Assembly (NCBI RefSeq): GCF_000015645.1
Contig: NC_008816.1
Coordinates: 248,001 to 312,000, forward strand
Direction of reading: 5' to 3'
DNA from: Prochlorococcus marinus str. AS9601
Lineage (GTDB): Bacteria; Cyanobacteriota; Cyanobacteriia; PCC-6307; Cyanobiaceae
DNA: 64,000 nucleotides
Shown piece after piece: positions 7,306 to 18,041 of this stretch. The notes beneath the pieces were generated by a model, which was not told the origin of the DNA, searched no databases, and worked only from the letters and a program-made list of their open reading frames with translations. The position numbers were made by a program, and so were the translations under genes. Each line of letters begins with the position of its first letter. The stretch's first letter is position 1.

Positions 7306-8711
7306 CAGTTGATAAATTCTCTAACGTCACTAACTTTGCCATTAATTGCAGCAGCAGCAACCATTGCTGGACTCATGAGCAGTGTTCTCCCACTGGGAGA
7401 TCCTTGCCTACCCTTGAAATTTCTATTACTAGAACTAGCACTAACTTGATTACCTATTAGCTTATCTGAATTCATTGCTAAACACATTGAGCAGCCAGGC
7501 TCTCTCCATTGAAATCCAGAATCCTTAAATATCTCATCAAGACCTTCTTGTTTTGCTTCAGTTGCCACTTTTTCTGAACCTGGTACTACAAATGCTTTAA
7601 CATTCTTAGATACTTTTTTGTTTTTTAATACTCTAGCTGCAACTCTTAAGTCACTGATTCTTCCATTTGTGCAGCTACCTATGAAACAAACATCAACAGG
7701 AGTATCTTTGATATATTGCCCTGGCTTGAAACTCATATATTCATAAGCCTCTTTTGCAACTAATTTATCATTTGGGGACAAGTCATCTAAAAGAGGGATT
7801 TGTTGATTAATGCTTATACTTTGGCCAGGAGTAATCCCCCAGGTTACGGTTGGCTCCACTTTAGAAGCATCTAATTTAATTACATCATCATAAATTGAAT
7901 TTTCATCGCTTTTTAATGATTTCCACCATGTTAGTGCTTTATCCCAATACTCATTTTTAGGAGCACATAATTTATCTTTAATATAACTAAATGTTTTTTC
8001 ATCAGGATTGATGTAACCGCATCTTGCTCCTCCTTCAATAGACATATTGCATATCGTCATCCTTTCTTCCATTGATAATTCATCTATAGCAGGTCCTGCG
8101 AATTCATATGCGAAACCTACTCCTGCTTTTACACCAAGTTCATTAATGATATGAAGTACTAAATCCTTAGCAAAAACACCCTTTGATAATTTATTATCAC
8201 ACCAAATCTGCCTTACTTTCAATTTGTTCATGGCTATGGTTTGGGTAGCAAGAACGTCTCTTACTTGACTTGTACCTATCCCAAAAGCAATTGACCCAAA
8301 AGCTCCATGAGTTGAAGTATGAGAATCTCCGCAAGCGATTGTCATCCCTGGCTGAGTAAGCCCTAATTCTGGTGCTACTACATGAACTATTCCTTGATTA
8401 CCACTACCAATATTAAAAAATCTTATTTTATGCTCTAAGCAGTTCTTCTCAAGTGTTTCAATCATCTGTTCAGCGAGATTATCTTTGAAAGGCCTGCTCT
8501 GATTGTCTGTGGGCACAATATGATCAACGGTAGCAACAGTTCTATCAGGGAATTTAACTTTTAAGTTTTTGTCTTTTAAAGCGCCAAATGCTTGAGGACT
8601 TGTAACTTCATGGATAAGGTGAAGACCAATTAATATTTGATCGGATCCACCTGGAAGTCTTGAAACTTTGTGTAAATCCCAAACTTTATCAAATAAGGTA
8701 TCTTGACTCAA
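7305..8711 (-). CDS. leuC: 3-isopropylmalate dehydratase large subunit
   Basis: 468 residues, full length. It is the aconitase-family catalytic subunit that carries a [4Fe-4S] cluster. The cluster cysteines are visible in [15 protein letters not shown] and in [12 protein letters not shown] (Cys407 and Cys410), and [14 protein letters not shown] is the conserved substrate-site motif. It is the first leu gene of a minus-strand run glyA-cinA-leuC-leuD; cinA ends 13 bases upstream. Confidence 0.97.
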   Translation of the reverse strand: MSQDTLFDKVWDLHKVSRLPGGSDQILIGLHLIHEVTSPQAFGALKDKNLKVKFPDRTVATVDHIVPTDNQSRPFKDNLAEQMIETLEKNCLEHKIRFFNIGSGNQGIVHVVAPELGLTQPGMTIACGDSHTSTHGAFGSIAFGIGTSQVRDVLATQTIAMNKLKVRQIWCDNKLSKGVFAKDLVLHIINELGVKAGVGFAYEFAGPAIDELSMEERMTICNMSIEGGARCGYINPDEKTFSYIKDKLCAPKNEYWDKALTWWKSLKSDENSIYDDVIKLDASKVEPTVTWGITPGQSISINQQIPLLDDLSPNDKLVAKEAYEYMSFKPGQYIKDTPVDVCFIGSCTNGRISDLRVAARVLKNKKVSKNVKAFVVPGSEKVATEAKQEGLDEIFKDSGFQWREPGCSMCLAMNSDKLIGNQVSASSSNRNFKGRQGSPSGRTLLMSPAMVAAAAINGKVSDVREFIN

Positions 8712-8724
8712 TTTGTAAAAATAG

Positions 8725-9999
8725 TTACTTACTATTAGATAATAGGATTAATCTGAGGCTGTTCAAACACACATTTACACTTAGTGTTTGAATTTCTACT
8801 CTATTTCGGGTTGAGTTAAATAGTTTTTTTATATTAGTTATATGATTATTCGGTCCAGAAATTGATATATAGACAAGTCCAACCGGTTTATCTTGACTGC
8901 CTCCTTTAGGACCAGCTATTCCACTAATTGCTATTGCCCAATCTGCTCCTAATTTTTCTTTTGCATTAATTGCCATGGACTCACAAACTTCTTCAGAAAC
9001 AGCTCCATATTTTGTAAGCTTCTCTTCAGAAATATTTAATAATGAATTTTTTAGCTCATTACTGTAGGAAACTACACTACCTTTAAAAACTTTAGATGAG
9101 CCTGATATTGATGTTAGTGATGAAGATAGAAGGCCTCCGGTGCATGATTCAGCAAAAACAATAGTTTGGTTCCTCTCGGTTAATTCTCTTATTAAGACGC
9201 TAGGAAGAGTATCATCATTCTCTCCAAAAATAAATTTCGAAAAATCTTTTTTTAATTTTTCTTTTACAGGTTGAATAATATTTTTTGCTTCTAAATGATT
9301 CTTTGCTCGAGCTGTGATTCTTAGTTTAACCTCTCCTAAGTTTGCATATGGAGCAACAGTCGGGTTTTTAAGATTTAATAGATCATTAATTTTTTCTGCA
9401 ACACTAGATTCTCCAATACCTGCAAATTTAAGAGTATTTGAAAAAAAGGAATAATTATCTGAGAATTTGGTTTTAATAAAATCACACGCCGTCTCTTCCC
9501 ACATAGTTTTCATTTCACTTGGTACTCCAGGGAAAGTAAGAATAGTAAATCCTTCTATTGGTTCCCATATCATTCCCGGGGCAGTGCCCCTAGGGTTATT
9601 AATTATTTGAGCATTTTTTGGGAAGAGACATTGTTTCCTTAAGCTAGATGAATCGTCCTGGAGTTTTGAGTTTGGCAGTTTTTGTTTAATTTCATCCCAT
9701 AAGTGCGGTCTTTCAAAAAGATTTACATTAAAAGATTTTGCTATTGCTTCAGTAGTTAAGTCATCTGGGGTGGGCCCCAAACCACCAGTTGTAATTAGAA
9801 GATTACTTCTTTTCGAAATTTCTTGAATTACTTTTACAATTCGATCACAATTATCACCAACAGTTGATTGCCTAAAGTGATTTAAGCCTAATTGGGACAA
9901 CTGTTCAGAAATCCATTGAGCATTTGTATTTATAATATTTCCTAAGAGTAGCTCTGTTCCAATTGAAAGAATCTCAACTCCCTTGGAGTTAGGACTCAT
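8725..9999 (-). CDS. cinA: CinA-family protein (MoCF domain plus nicotinamide-nucleotide amidase domain)
   Basis: 424 residues with the classic two-domain layout. The N-terminal MoCF-like domain (about 7-175; [34 protein letters not shown]) is followed by a C-terminal PncC/CinA_C domain (about 260-420; [13 protein letters not shown] with the catalytic Ser, [19 protein letters not shown]). The family acts on pyridine nucleotides: NMN deamidation and ADP-ribose or CoA-type pyrophosphatase activity. The name for competence is historical. The start codon overlaps the glyA stop by 4 bases. Confidence 0.93.
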   Translation of the reverse strand: MSPNSKGVEILSIGTELLLGNIINTNAQWISEQLSQLGLNHFRQSTVGDNCDRIVKVIQEISKRSNLLITTGGLGPTPDDLTTEAIAKSFNVNLFERPHLWDEIKQKLPNSKLQDDSSSLRKQCLFPKNAQIINNPRGTAPGMIWEPIEGFTILTFPGVPSEMKTMWEETACDFIKTKFSDNYSFFSNTLKFAGIGESSVAEKINDLLNLKNPTVAPYANLGEVKLRITARAKNHLEAKNIIQPVKEKLKKDFSKFIFGENDDTLPSVLIRELTERNQTIVFAESCTGGLLSSSLTSISGSSKVFKGSVVSYSNELKNSLLNISEEKLTKYGAVSEEVCESMAINAKEKLGADWAIAISGIAGPKGGSQDKPVGLVYISISGPNNHITNIKKLFNSTRNRVEIQTLSVNVCLNSLRLILLSNSK

Positions 10000-11267
10000 T
10001 TAATTGATGCTTCAAGTTTGCCTTCATAAAGAGGAAAACGATTACATAAGGTTAATACTCTTTCTTTACATTGACTTTCAATCAGTGAATTGTCTGGGTT
10101 AAGTAATCTATCAGCAATAATTTCGCCAACTTCAGCAAAAGCATTCTCATTAAAGCCTCTAGTAGTTAAAGCAGCAGTTCCTAACCTTAGTCCGCTGGTT
10201 ACAAAAGGTGATTCAGGATCAAATGGAACAGTATTTTTATTTGCAGTGATATTAACTTCACTTACAAGCAAGTCAGCAATTTTACCAGTCATATTGATAC
10301 TCCTTAAATCGAGTAAAACAATATGATTATCAGTGCCTCCACTAACGATATTGATACCTCTATTTATTAAAGTTGAAGCTAGAACTTTTGCATTTTTTAT
10401 TACTTGTTGGGAATAATTAACGAAATCTGGCTGTAAGGCTTCTCTAAATGCGACTGCTTTAGCGGCTATTATATGTTCGAGGGGCCCGCCCTGAGTGCCA
10501 GGAAAAACAGATTTATCAAATTTCTTTCCAAATTCTGCATCTTTACATAAGATAAGTCCCCCTCTAGGCCCTCTTAATGTTTTATGAGTAGTTGTAGTTA
10601 CTACATCACAATGAGGTATTGGATTTGGATGAAGTTTACTTGCTACAAGACCGGCAATATGTGCAATATCAGCCATTAAAAAAGCCCCAACTTCATCTGC
10701 AATATTTCTAAACGATTCAAAATCGATTGTTCTTGGATAAGCAGAATATCCGCATATGATCAATTTTGGTTTTTTTTCAAGTGCTATCTCTCTTATTTCA
10801 TCAAAATTTAATTCACTAGTTTCTTTATTTACACCATAGTGAACTGCATTGAACCACTTACCACTCATATTTACTGGAGACCCATGTGTTAAGTGTCCAC
10901 CATGAGATAAATCCATCCCCATGATTGTGTCGCCAGGTTTAAGTAGACTTAGGAAAACAGCAGCATTTGCCTGTGCTCCACTATGGGGTTGAACATTAGC
11001 CCAATTTGCATTAAATAATTTTTTCGCTCTCTGAATAGCTAATTCTTCGATTTCATCAACAAATTCACATCCCCCGTAATATCTTTTTTGAGGTAACCCC
11101 TCGGCGTATTTATTTGTAAGGACTGAACCTTGAGCCTGCATAACAGCAATTGATGCGAAATTTTCGCTTGCGATTAACTCAAGATGAGTTTCCTGCCTAT
11201 TTTTTTCAGAGTTGATAAAATTTGATATTACTGGATCACTTTCTTTAAGATTTTGAAGGATATTCAT
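9996..11267 (-). CDS. glyA: Serine hydroxymethyltransferase
   Basis: 423 residues. A PLP enzyme that interconverts serine and glycine with transfer of a one-carbon unit to tetrahydrofolate. [13 protein letters not shown] contains the PLP Schiff-base lysine (Lys229), and [15 protein letters not shown] and [10 protein letters not shown] are the other family signatures. First gene of the glyA-cinA-leuC-leuD run, overlapping cinA by ATGA-type coupling. tRNA-Arg lies upstream on the same strand. Confidence 0.97.
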   Translation of the reverse strand: MNILQNLKESDPVISNFINSEKNRQETHLELIASENFASIAVMQAQGSVLTNKYAEGLPQKRYYGGCEFVDEIEELAIQRAKKLFNANWANVQPHSGAQANAAVFLSLLKPGDTIMGMDLSHGGHLTHGSPVNMSGKWFNAVHYGVNKETSELNFDEIREIALEKKPKLIICGYSAYPRTIDFESFRNIADEVGAFLMADIAHIAGLVASKLHPNPIPHCDVVTTTTHKTLRGPRGGLILCKDAEFGKKFDKSVFPGTQGGPLEHIIAAKAVAFREALQPDFVNYSQQVIKNAKVLASTLINRGINIVSGGTDNHIVLLDLRSINMTGKIADLLVSEVNITANKNTVPFDPESPFVTSGLRLGTAALTTRGFNENAFAEVGEIIADRLLNPDNSLIESQCKERVLTLCNRFPLYEGKLEASIK

Positions 11268-11344
11268 TGAATTTGATAAGTAATACCCATAATATAGACG
11301 ATATTTTTTAGAAAAATATAAAAAGAATATTTCAGAATTTTAAA

Positions 11345-11418
11345 CGCGCCTGGAGAGATTCGAACTCCCGACACCCTGATCCGTAGTCAGGTGCTCTAAT
11401 CCACTGAGCTACAGGCGC
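11345..11418 (-). tRNA. tRNA-Arg (ACG)
   Basis: 74 nt on the minus strand. Acceptor stem GCGCCTG/CAGGCGC, D-arm with AGCTCAGTGGATTAGAGC, anticodon loop CTACGGA giving anticodon ACG, T-arm GGGAGTTCGAATCTCTC, discriminator G. The CCA is not encoded. The wobble A is expected to be edited to inosine. Confidence 0.97.
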
Positions 11419-11474
11419 ATAATTATGTAATATCTCTGTTTCAGGGTCTCTTAGTCAACTAGATTTCGGGTAAA

Positions 11475-11756
11475 ATGTCTATTATTAACAATCTAATTAT
11501 TAATATGCCTATAAAGTGGTACGGAAATGGGGATTTAGAAGATCCTATCTATAAACATTTTTCTCGAATAGTAAATTTTGTTATTCACTGCATGATATTT
11601 ACTGCGATTGTAAGTGGAACGTGGCTTTTAAAAGAGATTAAATATGAAATCGGCTACTTTAATAATTTTGCAATTGTTTGGTCAGTTATTTTGGCATCTC
11701 ATTTACTTTTCGTAATTATAAAAAAACCTAAAGATACTTCAAAACAATCAACTTAA
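11475..11756 (+). CDS. Small two-helix membrane protein, conserved hypothetical
   Basis: 93 residues; an internal ATG at 11505 (MPIKWYGNGDLEDP...) is the likelier true start and would give 83. Two hydrophobic spans are visible (about residues 33-52, VNFVIHCMIFTAIVSGTWLL, and 62-82, FAIVWSVILASHLLFVII), with a basic C-terminus. I do not recognise a named family. It is followed after 12 bases by a DUF3181 gene on the same strand, so the two are probably co-transcribed. Confidence 0.7.
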   Translation: MSIINNLIINMPIKWYGNGDLEDPIYKHFSRIVNFVIHCMIFTAIVSGTWLLKEIKYEIGYFNNFAIVWSVILASHLLFVIIKKPKDTSKQST

Positions 11757-11768
11757 ATCAATACATTT

Positions 11769-12059
11769 ATGGACTCTCAGATAAGTATAAGTGATTTAGA
11801 AAATGTTATTTCCGAAAAGGTTTTTATTAAAATAGAAAAGTGGAATTTGTACCTTGGAGACGCTGGCCTAGCTAGGCATCTTGCTATTGAATGTATCAGC
11901 AATAAAGATCAAGGCCCCTTGGAGGCAGCAAAATTAAGTTTGAAAGCAATAAATGTAAAAGTAGGTGATGGTGTTAATAGTATTCCACTCATTAATTTAA
12001 TCACTCACTCACAAATTCTAGAATTAGAGGAGATTTTGGAAAGTTTTTTTAAAAATTAA
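11769..12059 (+). CDS. DUF3181 family protein
   Basis: 96 residues, soluble and mostly helical. IEKWNLYLGDAGLARHLAIECI and the closing HSQILELEEILESF fit the small cyanobacterial DUF3181 family, function unknown. Its stop overlaps the murJ stop on the other strand by 4 bases. Confidence 0.77.
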   Translation: MDSQISISDLENVISEKVFIKIEKWNLYLGDAGLARHLAIECISNKDQGPLEAAKLSLKAINVKVGDGVNSIPLINLITHSQILELEEILESFFKN

Positions 12060-13678
12060 ATCATTTTTTTTGAAACTTTAAATTTATTTACTTTCAAGCA
12101 TTTTGTAAGTAAAAAATAAATCACAAAAAAAGTTAGAGTTCCAAATATTAATATTAAAAATTCCGCGAGATTTGAATTGAAGTTATTGGTAGTTTGGAGA
12201 ATAGTAAAACAAATTGTGCTGTCTATAAATGTTGCTAATGACATGAGGCTAATTTTCCTCAATAATTCCAGGTTAGGCAAAATGATATTTTCTTTGCGCA
12301 AATTGAAAGAAAGAAAAATACAAACTATAAGATTTACTATTACTGAAGATAAAATTATTCCCACGACTCCAAAATTATAAGGAGAAAGATTCCCAAAATT
12401 CTTAATTGGGGCACCAATTAAAAACCAATCAAAAATAATATTAAATATTATCCCTGCAAATGAAGACTTAAAAGGGAAGTTGGTTTTTTCAATTGAATAG
12501 TAAGTTCTTACTAATAAATCTCTATAAAGATAAAAAGGTATGCCAACTGCATAAGCAATTAATATATTCTTTACTTTTAAAGTTGCTGAATAATCAAAAG
12601 ATCCTCTTTGAAAAACTAATTGTACGATTTGATTATTGAATGTTATAAAAAACCCGGTTAAAAAAATAGCTGTCAAGAAACAGTACTCTACCCCAGTTAT
12701 CAATTTTTTTTGGAGACTTCTTTCGTCTTTTTCACTTCTCAATTTAGAAAATTTTGGAAGTAATGGCAGAATCAAGGAGTTAGATAATATCCCTAAGGGG
12801 GCTTGTATAAGAAAGTTTCCGTAAGCTAGTCCAGATGCTGCGCCTTGAAAACTTGAAGCGAAAAACATATCGATAAAAACATTAATTTGACTTAGACCTG
12901 ATGAGATAGAGGCTGGAATAATTAGTTTGAAAATTCTCCTCTCTTCATCTTTAAATAAATTGAAGGTTGACTCTAATCTCAATAGACCAATTTTATTTAT
13001 TTCCCAAATTTGAACAACAAACTGAATTAAAGTTCCTGTCAAAGTTGCAAATGCGAGTAATCCCGAATAAGCAAAAAAATTAGAAGATGTATTTTCTTGG
13101 TTGAAAATCCAATTAAATAAAATAAAAAAAATAATAGTTACGCTTGTTATTGCTGGACTTATGCTTGATAAAAAGAATTTTCTTTGGGAATTTAAGGCGC
13201 CAAAGCTTAAACCTATGAAGCCGGACAAAGGGATGCAAGGTGTAAGTATTTGTAATTGGTAAGTGGCAATAGATTTAGTTTCGTAACTTAAATTCGGGGC
13301 CAATAAATCAATTAATAAACTGGAATTCGAATAAATAAATATCGCTAAGATTAATAATAATATTGAAAGTTTTATGCTTACTTGAGTTAAAACAATCCCT
13401 CCATTTTTTTTGTTAAGCGGAGTTAAAACTGCAACTACTGCGTTATGCAATGGACCATTAATACCCCCAATGATTATTAGCAAAAAACCAGGAATTATAT
13501 AAGCATAATTAAAGGCGTCGTATGTTACGCCAACCCCAAAAGCAGCAGCTATAAATATTTGTCTTATGCATCCAGCTAATTTACTTAGACTGGTACCAAA
13601 CGAAATTGAAAAAACATTATTTTTTAAAAATGAATGCATTTGGATTCGTCTAATTTTTTCAATCAGTTTAAGTTTCAA
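12056..13678 (-). CDS. murJ: Lipid II flippase MurJ (MviN family)
   Basis: 540 residues with about 14 hydrophobic spans. Motifs of the MOP-superfamily MurJ group include the N-terminal SISFGTSLSKLAGCIRQIF, FGVGVTYDAFNYAYIIPGFL and, in the middle, GLSQINVFIDMFFASSF and GAASGLAYGNFLIQAPLGIL. It moves lipid II across the cytoplasmic membrane for peptidoglycan synthesis. Alone on its strand between a DUF3181 gene (convergent, 4-base overlap) and sfsA (divergent, 31 bases). Confidence 0.93.
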   Translation of the reverse strand: MKLKLIEKIRRIQMHSFLKNNVFSISFGTSLSKLAGCIRQIFIAAAFGVGVTYDAFNYAYIIPGFLLIIIGGINGPLHNAVVAVLTPLNKKNGGIVLTQVSIKLSILLLILAIFIYSNSSLLIDLLAPNLSYETKSIATYQLQILTPCIPLSGFIGLSFGALNSQRKFFLSSISPAITSVTIIFFILFNWIFNQENTSSNFFAYSGLLAFATLTGTLIQFVVQIWEINKIGLLRLESTFNLFKDEERRIFKLIIPASISSGLSQINVFIDMFFASSFQGAASGLAYGNFLIQAPLGILSNSLILPLLPKFSKLRSEKDERSLQKKLITGVEYCFLTAIFLTGFFITFNNQIVQLVFQRGSFDYSATLKVKNILIAYAVGIPFYLYRDLLVRTYYSIEKTNFPFKSSFAGIIFNIIFDWFLIGAPIKNFGNLSPYNFGVVGIILSSVIVNLIVCIFLSFNLRKENIILPNLELLRKISLMSLATFIDSTICFTILQTTNNFNSNLAEFLILIFGTLTFFVIYFLLTKCLKVNKFKVSKKMI

Positions 13679-13709
13679 TTATATTTGATTTCAAACTAAC
13701 GACATATTT

Positions 13710-14450
13710 ATGAATGATCGGATAATTGATTTTGATCCATTAATAGAAGGGGTTTTAATTAAGAGGTATAAAAGGTTTCTTGCAGATATTGAATTAGAAA
13801 GTGGAGAGGTAGTAACTGCTCATTGTGCTAACACTGGCCCAATGAAGGGACTTTTGAGTGAGGGGGCAAAAGTGAGAATAAGTTTTTCCCCTTCTCCAAA
13901 AAGAAAATTACCTTTTACTTGGGAACAGATATGTGTTTTTAATGCAAAAAATGAGGAGGTTTGGGTAGGTATTAATACTCTATTTGCAAATAAGTTAATC
14001 AAAAAGGTTATTGAGAAAAATCTGCTAATAGAAAAAATAGGTGAAATAGAGACAATTAAATCTGAAGTTCCTTATGGAAAAGATAAAAAAAGCAGAATTG
14101 ACTTTTTTTTAACCCCAAAATCTTCAAATCCTGATAAACGTAACATTTTCATTGAGGTTAAAAATACGACTTGGATTAAAGAAAATGTAGCTCTATTCCC
14201 AGATACAGTCACGAAAAGAGGCCAAAAACATCTTATGGAATTAAAGGAATTAATTCCTGAAAGTAAAAGTGTGTTGGCACTTTGCATAACGAGAAAAGAC
14301 GCTTGTTTTTTTGCCCCTGGAGATGATGCAGATCCCTTATACGGCAGTCTCTTTAGAGAATCTTTAAGTGCAGGAATGATAACTATCCCATGTTCTTTTG
14401 AATTTCATAAAGACCACGTATCATGGAGAGGAATTAAACCTTTGAAATAA
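13710..14450 (+). CDS. sfsA: SfsA family protein
   Basis: 246 residues, usual length. [15 protein letters not shown] (N-terminal OB-like part), [10 protein letters not shown] (nuclease-like Glu-x-Lys) and [16 protein letters not shown] are diagnostic of SfsA. Named for sugar fermentation stimulation in E. coli; structure suggests nucleic-acid binding or a nuclease fold, and the role in cyanobacteria is unknown. Confidence 0.93.
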
Positions 14451-14533
14451 ATTAAATCTTGATAATTTGAAACTCTTAAAAAAAAGATTTTTAAATTTAA
14501 CAGATATAGTTTTATGGTGCAACTATAAAATTG

Positions 14534-14547
14534 GTAACAACGACTAC
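14534..14547 (+). promoter_or_regulatory. NtcA binding site upstream of amt1
   Basis: GTAACAACGACTAC is a perfect GTAN8TAC operator, 84 bases before the amt1 ATG. I do not find a TAN3T element at exactly 22 bases, so the -10 is unresolved. Ammonium transporter genes are established NtcA targets in cyanobacteria. Confidence 0.6.
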
Positions 14548-14589
14548 TAGACACTAATAAGTTTTTTGAGCAAAATTAAATATGAAAGG

Positions 14590-14611
14590 AAACAGCACAA
14601 ACTGTTTTTTT
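14590..14611 (+). promoter_or_regulatory. Terminator-like hairpin in the amt1 leader
   Basis: AAACAG, loop CACAAA, CTGTTT with a run of seven Ts (14605-14611): a short 6-pair stem with U-tract between the NtcA box and the amt1 start. It could act as a weak attenuator. A second T9 run (14622-14630) directly abuts the ATG, where no Shine-Dalgarno is seen. Confidence 0.35.
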
Positions 14612-14630
14612 GCAGATCTAATTTTTTTTT

Positions 14631-16091
14631 ATGACCACTGCTTTGCAAACGCCTCAAAGGCGCTCTAGGTCCAGATTACAAGATGCAAGTCTTGTTAATG
14701 GACCTATGCTCCTTTTGAGGAGTATTCGAGGATTTAGTTCAAACCGCTCAATGTTGTGGCTTGCGACAGTTCCTTTAGCTTTGTTTGGTTTAGGTATTTT
14801 TAATCTCTCAGCTCACGCAGCTGATTTACCTGAGTTGAATGCAGCTTTTCTTGCTAACAATTTATGGCTTTTGATCGCTACTATTTTAGTGATCTTCATG
14901 AACGCTGGTTTCGCTATGGTTGAGGCAGGTATGTGTCGTTCTAAGAACGCAGTAAACATCCTTGCTAAAAACCTATTCGTATTTGCTCTAGCTGTAACCT
15001 CTTATTGGTTTATCGGCTACTCATTAATGTACGGAGGTAGTGTTGCTGACGGATGGCTTTATTTTGGTGGCTTATTTTTTGATCCAACAGTTACTGCAGA
15101 TATGGTAACTGATGCTGGATTAGTCCCAACAGTTGATTTCTTGTTCCAGTCTGCATTCGCAGGAACTGCGGCAACTATCGTATCCGGTCTTGTTGCTGAA
15201 AGAGTTAAATTTGGAGAATTTGTTGTTTTTGCTGTTGTATTAACTGCATTTATATATCCAATTGCTGGTAGCTGGAAATGGAATGGTGGTTGGCTTGATT
15301 CTTTGGGTTTTGTAGACTTTGCCGGTTCTTCAATTGTTCACTCAGTTGGAGCATGGGCTGGTCTTGTAGGAGCTATGCTTCTTGGACCAAGAATTGGCAA
15401 ATACTCTGATGGAAAACCACAGGCTATGCCAGGACACAATATGGCTATAGCTACTCTAGGTGCATTAGTTCTATGGATAGGTTGGTATGGTTTTAACCCC
15501 GGTTCTCAACTTGCTATGGATCAATGGGTTCCATATGTTGCTGTAACAACTACTTTGGCAGCAGCAGCTGGTGCTATTGGTGCAACTATTGTTTCAACAT
15601 TAACTTCTGGTAAGCCTGATCTTACAATGATAATTAACGGAATCCTTGCTGGTTTGGTTAGTATCACTGCTGGTTGTGGTGATATGACTCTTGCTGGAGC
15701 CTGGTTCGCAGGACTAGTGGGAGGAATAATCGTTGTATTTTCTGTTGCAGCACTTGATGCCGCTGAGATTGATGATCCTGTAGGCGCATTCTCTGTTCAC
15801 GGAGTTTGTGGTGTATGGGGTACTGTTGTTATCGGTCTTTGGGGTACAGCTGTACAAGGTGACGGAGCAGGTATGGGATTGTTCAATGGCGGAGGTATTA
15901 CCCTTCTTCTAGTTCAAGCTCTTGGTGCCGCAGCTTATGCTATTTGGACACTAGTTACTTGCTGGATTGCCTGGTCTGTAATTGGAGGATTATTCGGAGG
16001 AATCCGTGTATCTGAAGAGGAAGAGACTCAAGGTTTAGATATAGGAGAGCATGGAATGGAAGCATATCCAGACTTTGCATCTGCTAAATAA
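14631..16091 (+). CDS. amt1: Ammonium transporter Amt1
   Basis: 486 residues, Amt/MEP family. An N-terminal signal-like segment (about 36-63, ending AHAADLPELNAAF) precedes about 11 membrane helices. ANNLWLLIATILVIFMNAGFAMVEAGMCRSKN, DFAGSSIVHSVGAWAGLVGA (first pore His) and DPVGAFSVHGVCGVWGTV (second pore His) are the transport signatures. High-affinity ammonium uptake at the plasma membrane. It carries an NtcA operator upstream and a strong intrinsic terminator downstream, so it is a single-gene unit. Codon choice has noticeably more GC-ended and common codons than its neighbours, consistent with high expression. Confidence 0.97.
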   Translation: MTTALQTPQRRSRSRLQDASLVNGPMLLLRSIRGFSSNRSMLWLATVPLALFGLGIFNLSAHAADLPELNAAFLANNLWLLIATILVIFMNAGFAMVEAGMCRSKNAVNILAKNLFVFALAVTSYWFIGYSLMYGGSVADGWLYFGGLFFDPTVTADMVTDAGLVPTVDFLFQSAFAGTAATIVSGLVAERVKFGEFVVFAVVLTAFIYPIAGSWKWNGGWLDSLGFVDFAGSSIVHSVGAWAGLVGAMLLGPRIGKYSDGKPQAMPGHNMAIATLGALVLWIGWYGFNPGSQLAMDQWVPYVAVTTTLAAAAGAIGATIVSTLTSGKPDLTMIINGILAGLVSITAGCGDMTLAGAWFAGLVGGIIVVFSVAALDAAEIDDPVGAFSVHGVCGVWGTVVIGLWGTAVQGDGAGMGLFNGGGITLLLVQALGAAAYAIWTLVTCWIAWSVIGGLFGGIRVSEEEETQGLDIGEHGMEAYPDFASAK

Positions 16092-16110
16092 TCTAACTAA
16101 AAATTAATTT

Positions 16111-16144
16111 AAGAAACCTGACTTATGTCAGGTTTCTTTTTTTT
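16111..16144 (+). terminator. Intrinsic terminator of amt1
   Basis: Stem GAAACCTGAC/GTCAGGTTTC (16113-16122 and 16127-16136) with loop TTAT, followed by eight more Ts. It begins 19 bases after the amt1 stop. Ten perfect pairs plus a T-tract make this the clearest rho-independent terminator in the window. Confidence 0.93.
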
Positions 16145-16179
16145 ACGAAAAATTATTTAAAACGTTGTAATATAGGAAA

Positions 16180-17376
16180 ATGGATACTCAAGCTTTTAGA
16201 AGATCTCTTCATCATTCTGATAGATACAATAGAAGGGGTTTCGATTCTCCAACAAAAAGAGCTCAAGCGTTAGAAGAAGCTTACCAAAGTGATTTGATAA
16301 GTTCTATCAGAGATAATGGTTTTACTTATACTAAAGGCAGACTAAATATAAAGTTGGCCCAAGCCTTCGGTTTCTGTTGGGGAGTTGAAAGAGCTGTAGC
16401 AATGGCTTATGAAACCAGAAGACATTACCCTAATGAGAATATTTGGATAACAAACGAAATAATTCATAATCCCTCGGTTAATGATCATTTAAGAAAAATG
16501 AATGTGAAATTCATTTCAGCTAAAAATGGAATCAAAGATTTTTCTTTAGTTTCTAATGGAGATGTTGTTATACTTCCTGCTTTTGGAGCGACTGTTCAAG
16601 AAATGAAACTCTTACATGAGAAAGGTTGTCATATTATTGATACAACATGTCCATGGGTTTCTAAGGTTTGGCATACGGTTGAAAAACATAAAAAACATGT
16701 TTTCACATCTATAATTCATGGAAAATTTAAGCATGAAGAGACTCTTGCTACAAGTTCATTTGCAGGTAAATATTTAGTTGTACTTGATCTAGAAGAAGCA
16801 AACTACGTATCTGAATACATTCTGGGGAAAGGAAATAGAAATGAGTTTATGAATAAATTCTCTAAAGCTTTTTCTAATGGATTTGATCCTGATAAAGATT
16901 TAGATAGAGTGGGTGTTGCAAATCAGACAACTATGCTTAAGAGCGAGACTGAGGAAATTGGTAAGGTCTTTGAAAGGACGATGTTAAAAAAATTTGGGCC
17001 AGAAAACTTAAATAGTCACTTCTTAGCTTTTAATACTATTTGTGATGCAACTGAAGAAAGACAAGATGCAATGTTCTCTTTGGTTGATGAAGACCTTGAT
17101 ATTTTAGTAGTTATTGGAGGCTTCAATTCTTCCAATACTACTCACTTACAGGAAATAGCAATTACTAAAAATATTTCTTCTTTTCATATTGATACGCCTG
17201 AGAGAATATCAGTTAAAGAAAACTCAATATTTCACAAGCCATTAGGATCAGAATTAGAACTTAAAAAAAATTTTCTACCTAGTGGAAAAATTAATGTTGG
17301 AATTACCTCAGGTGCTTCCACTCCTGATAAGGTCGTGGCAGATGTTATTGAAAAGTTAATTGATATTGCTTCCTGA
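16180..17376 (+). CDS. ispH: 4-hydroxy-3-methylbut-2-enyl diphosphate reductase
   Basis: 398 residues, the long plant/cyanobacterial type with an N-terminal extension. Last step of the MEP isoprenoid pathway (HMBPP to IPP and DMAPP), feeding carotenoid, chlorophyll and quinone side chains. The three cluster cysteines are Cys66 ([11 protein letters not shown]), Cys157 ([11 protein letters not shown]) and Cys288 ([11 protein letters not shown]). GIFTSGASTP-like [12 protein letters not shown] closes the protein. Confidence 0.96.
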   Translation: MDTQAFRRSLHHSDRYNRRGFDSPTKRAQALEEAYQSDLISSIRDNGFTYTKGRLNIKLAQAFGFCWGVERAVAMAYETRRHYPNENIWITNEIIHNPSVNDHLRKMNVKFISAKNGIKDFSLVSNGDVVILPAFGATVQEMKLLHEKGCHIIDTTCPWVSKVWHTVEKHKKHVFTSIIHGKFKHEETLATSSFAGKYLVVLDLEEANYVSEYILGKGNRNEFMNKFSKAFSNGFDPDKDLDRVGVANQTTMLKSETEEIGKVFERTMLKKFGPENLNSHFLAFNTICDATEERQDAMFSLVDEDLDILVVIGGFNSSNTTHLQEIAITKNISSFHIDTPERISVKENSIFHKPLGSELELKKNFLPSGKINVGITSGASTPDKVVADVIEKLIDIAS

Positions 17377-17479
17377 ATTTGTTATTCATTTATAAATTTG
17401 CTTAGTTTTTTAAATTTATTAGTCAGATAATTCCAAAAGATCAACTTTATTAACTAGAATAATGAAAACTTAATGAAGT

Positions 17480-18040
17480 ATGGAAGACAAAGCACAAACT
17501 AATCAGGTTCAAGCTGCAAGTATAAATAGAGCTAAAGCGCCGCAAAAAGTTGAAGTTGTAGTTGCAAATTCATCTTCAGGGTCAGAAGTAAATATCCTTG
17601 GAGAACTATCGATTTTTGTTTTAAGAATAGGTTTTTGTGCTTTGATGATTCATCATGGCCTAGAAAAACTTCAGGATCCACAAGGATTTGCTGAGTTTGT
17701 AGTTGGTAAGTACTTCCCATTTTTGCCAGGAGATCCTGTTATTTGGACTTTTGGAGCAGCAATTACTCAATTAGTATGTCCAATAGGATTAGCTTTAGGA
17801 ATTTTTGCTAGGCTTTCTTCACTTGGTCTACTCTCCACTATGGCATTTGCTGTTTATTTTCATCTCCTAGATACTGGACTAGAAGGTTTTCCTTTGGCAG
17901 TGGTTGAAGGTCATAATTATGCTTTCGAATTATCTTTTATATACGGGGCTATTTCCCTCTACTTTCTATGTGCAGGTCCAGGCAGGCTATCTTTATTTAG
18001 AAAAACTAACAAGATTACATATTATCCAAAATCAACATAA
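17480..18040 (+). CDS. DoxX family membrane protein
   Basis: 186 residues: a polar N-terminal 35 residues followed by four hydrophobic spans. LRIGFCALMIHHGLEKLQDPQGFAEFV is the DoxX-type first helix with HG-x-x-K, then FGAAITQLVCPIGLALGIFARL and LSSLGLLSTMAFAVYFHLL. DoxX-like proteins are small membrane proteins of uncertain, probably redox or quinone-related, function. It ends one base from the convergent purH stop. Confidence 0.82.
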   Translation: MEDKAQTNQVQAASINRAKAPQKVEVVVANSSSGSEVNILGELSIFVLRIGFCALMIHHGLEKLQDPQGFAEFVVGKYFPFLPGDPVIWTFGAAITQLVCPIGLALGIFARLSSLGLLSTMAFAVYFHLLDTGLEGFPLAVVEGHNYAFELSFIYGAISLYFLCAGPGRLSLFRKTNKITYYPKST

Positions 18041-18041
18041 T

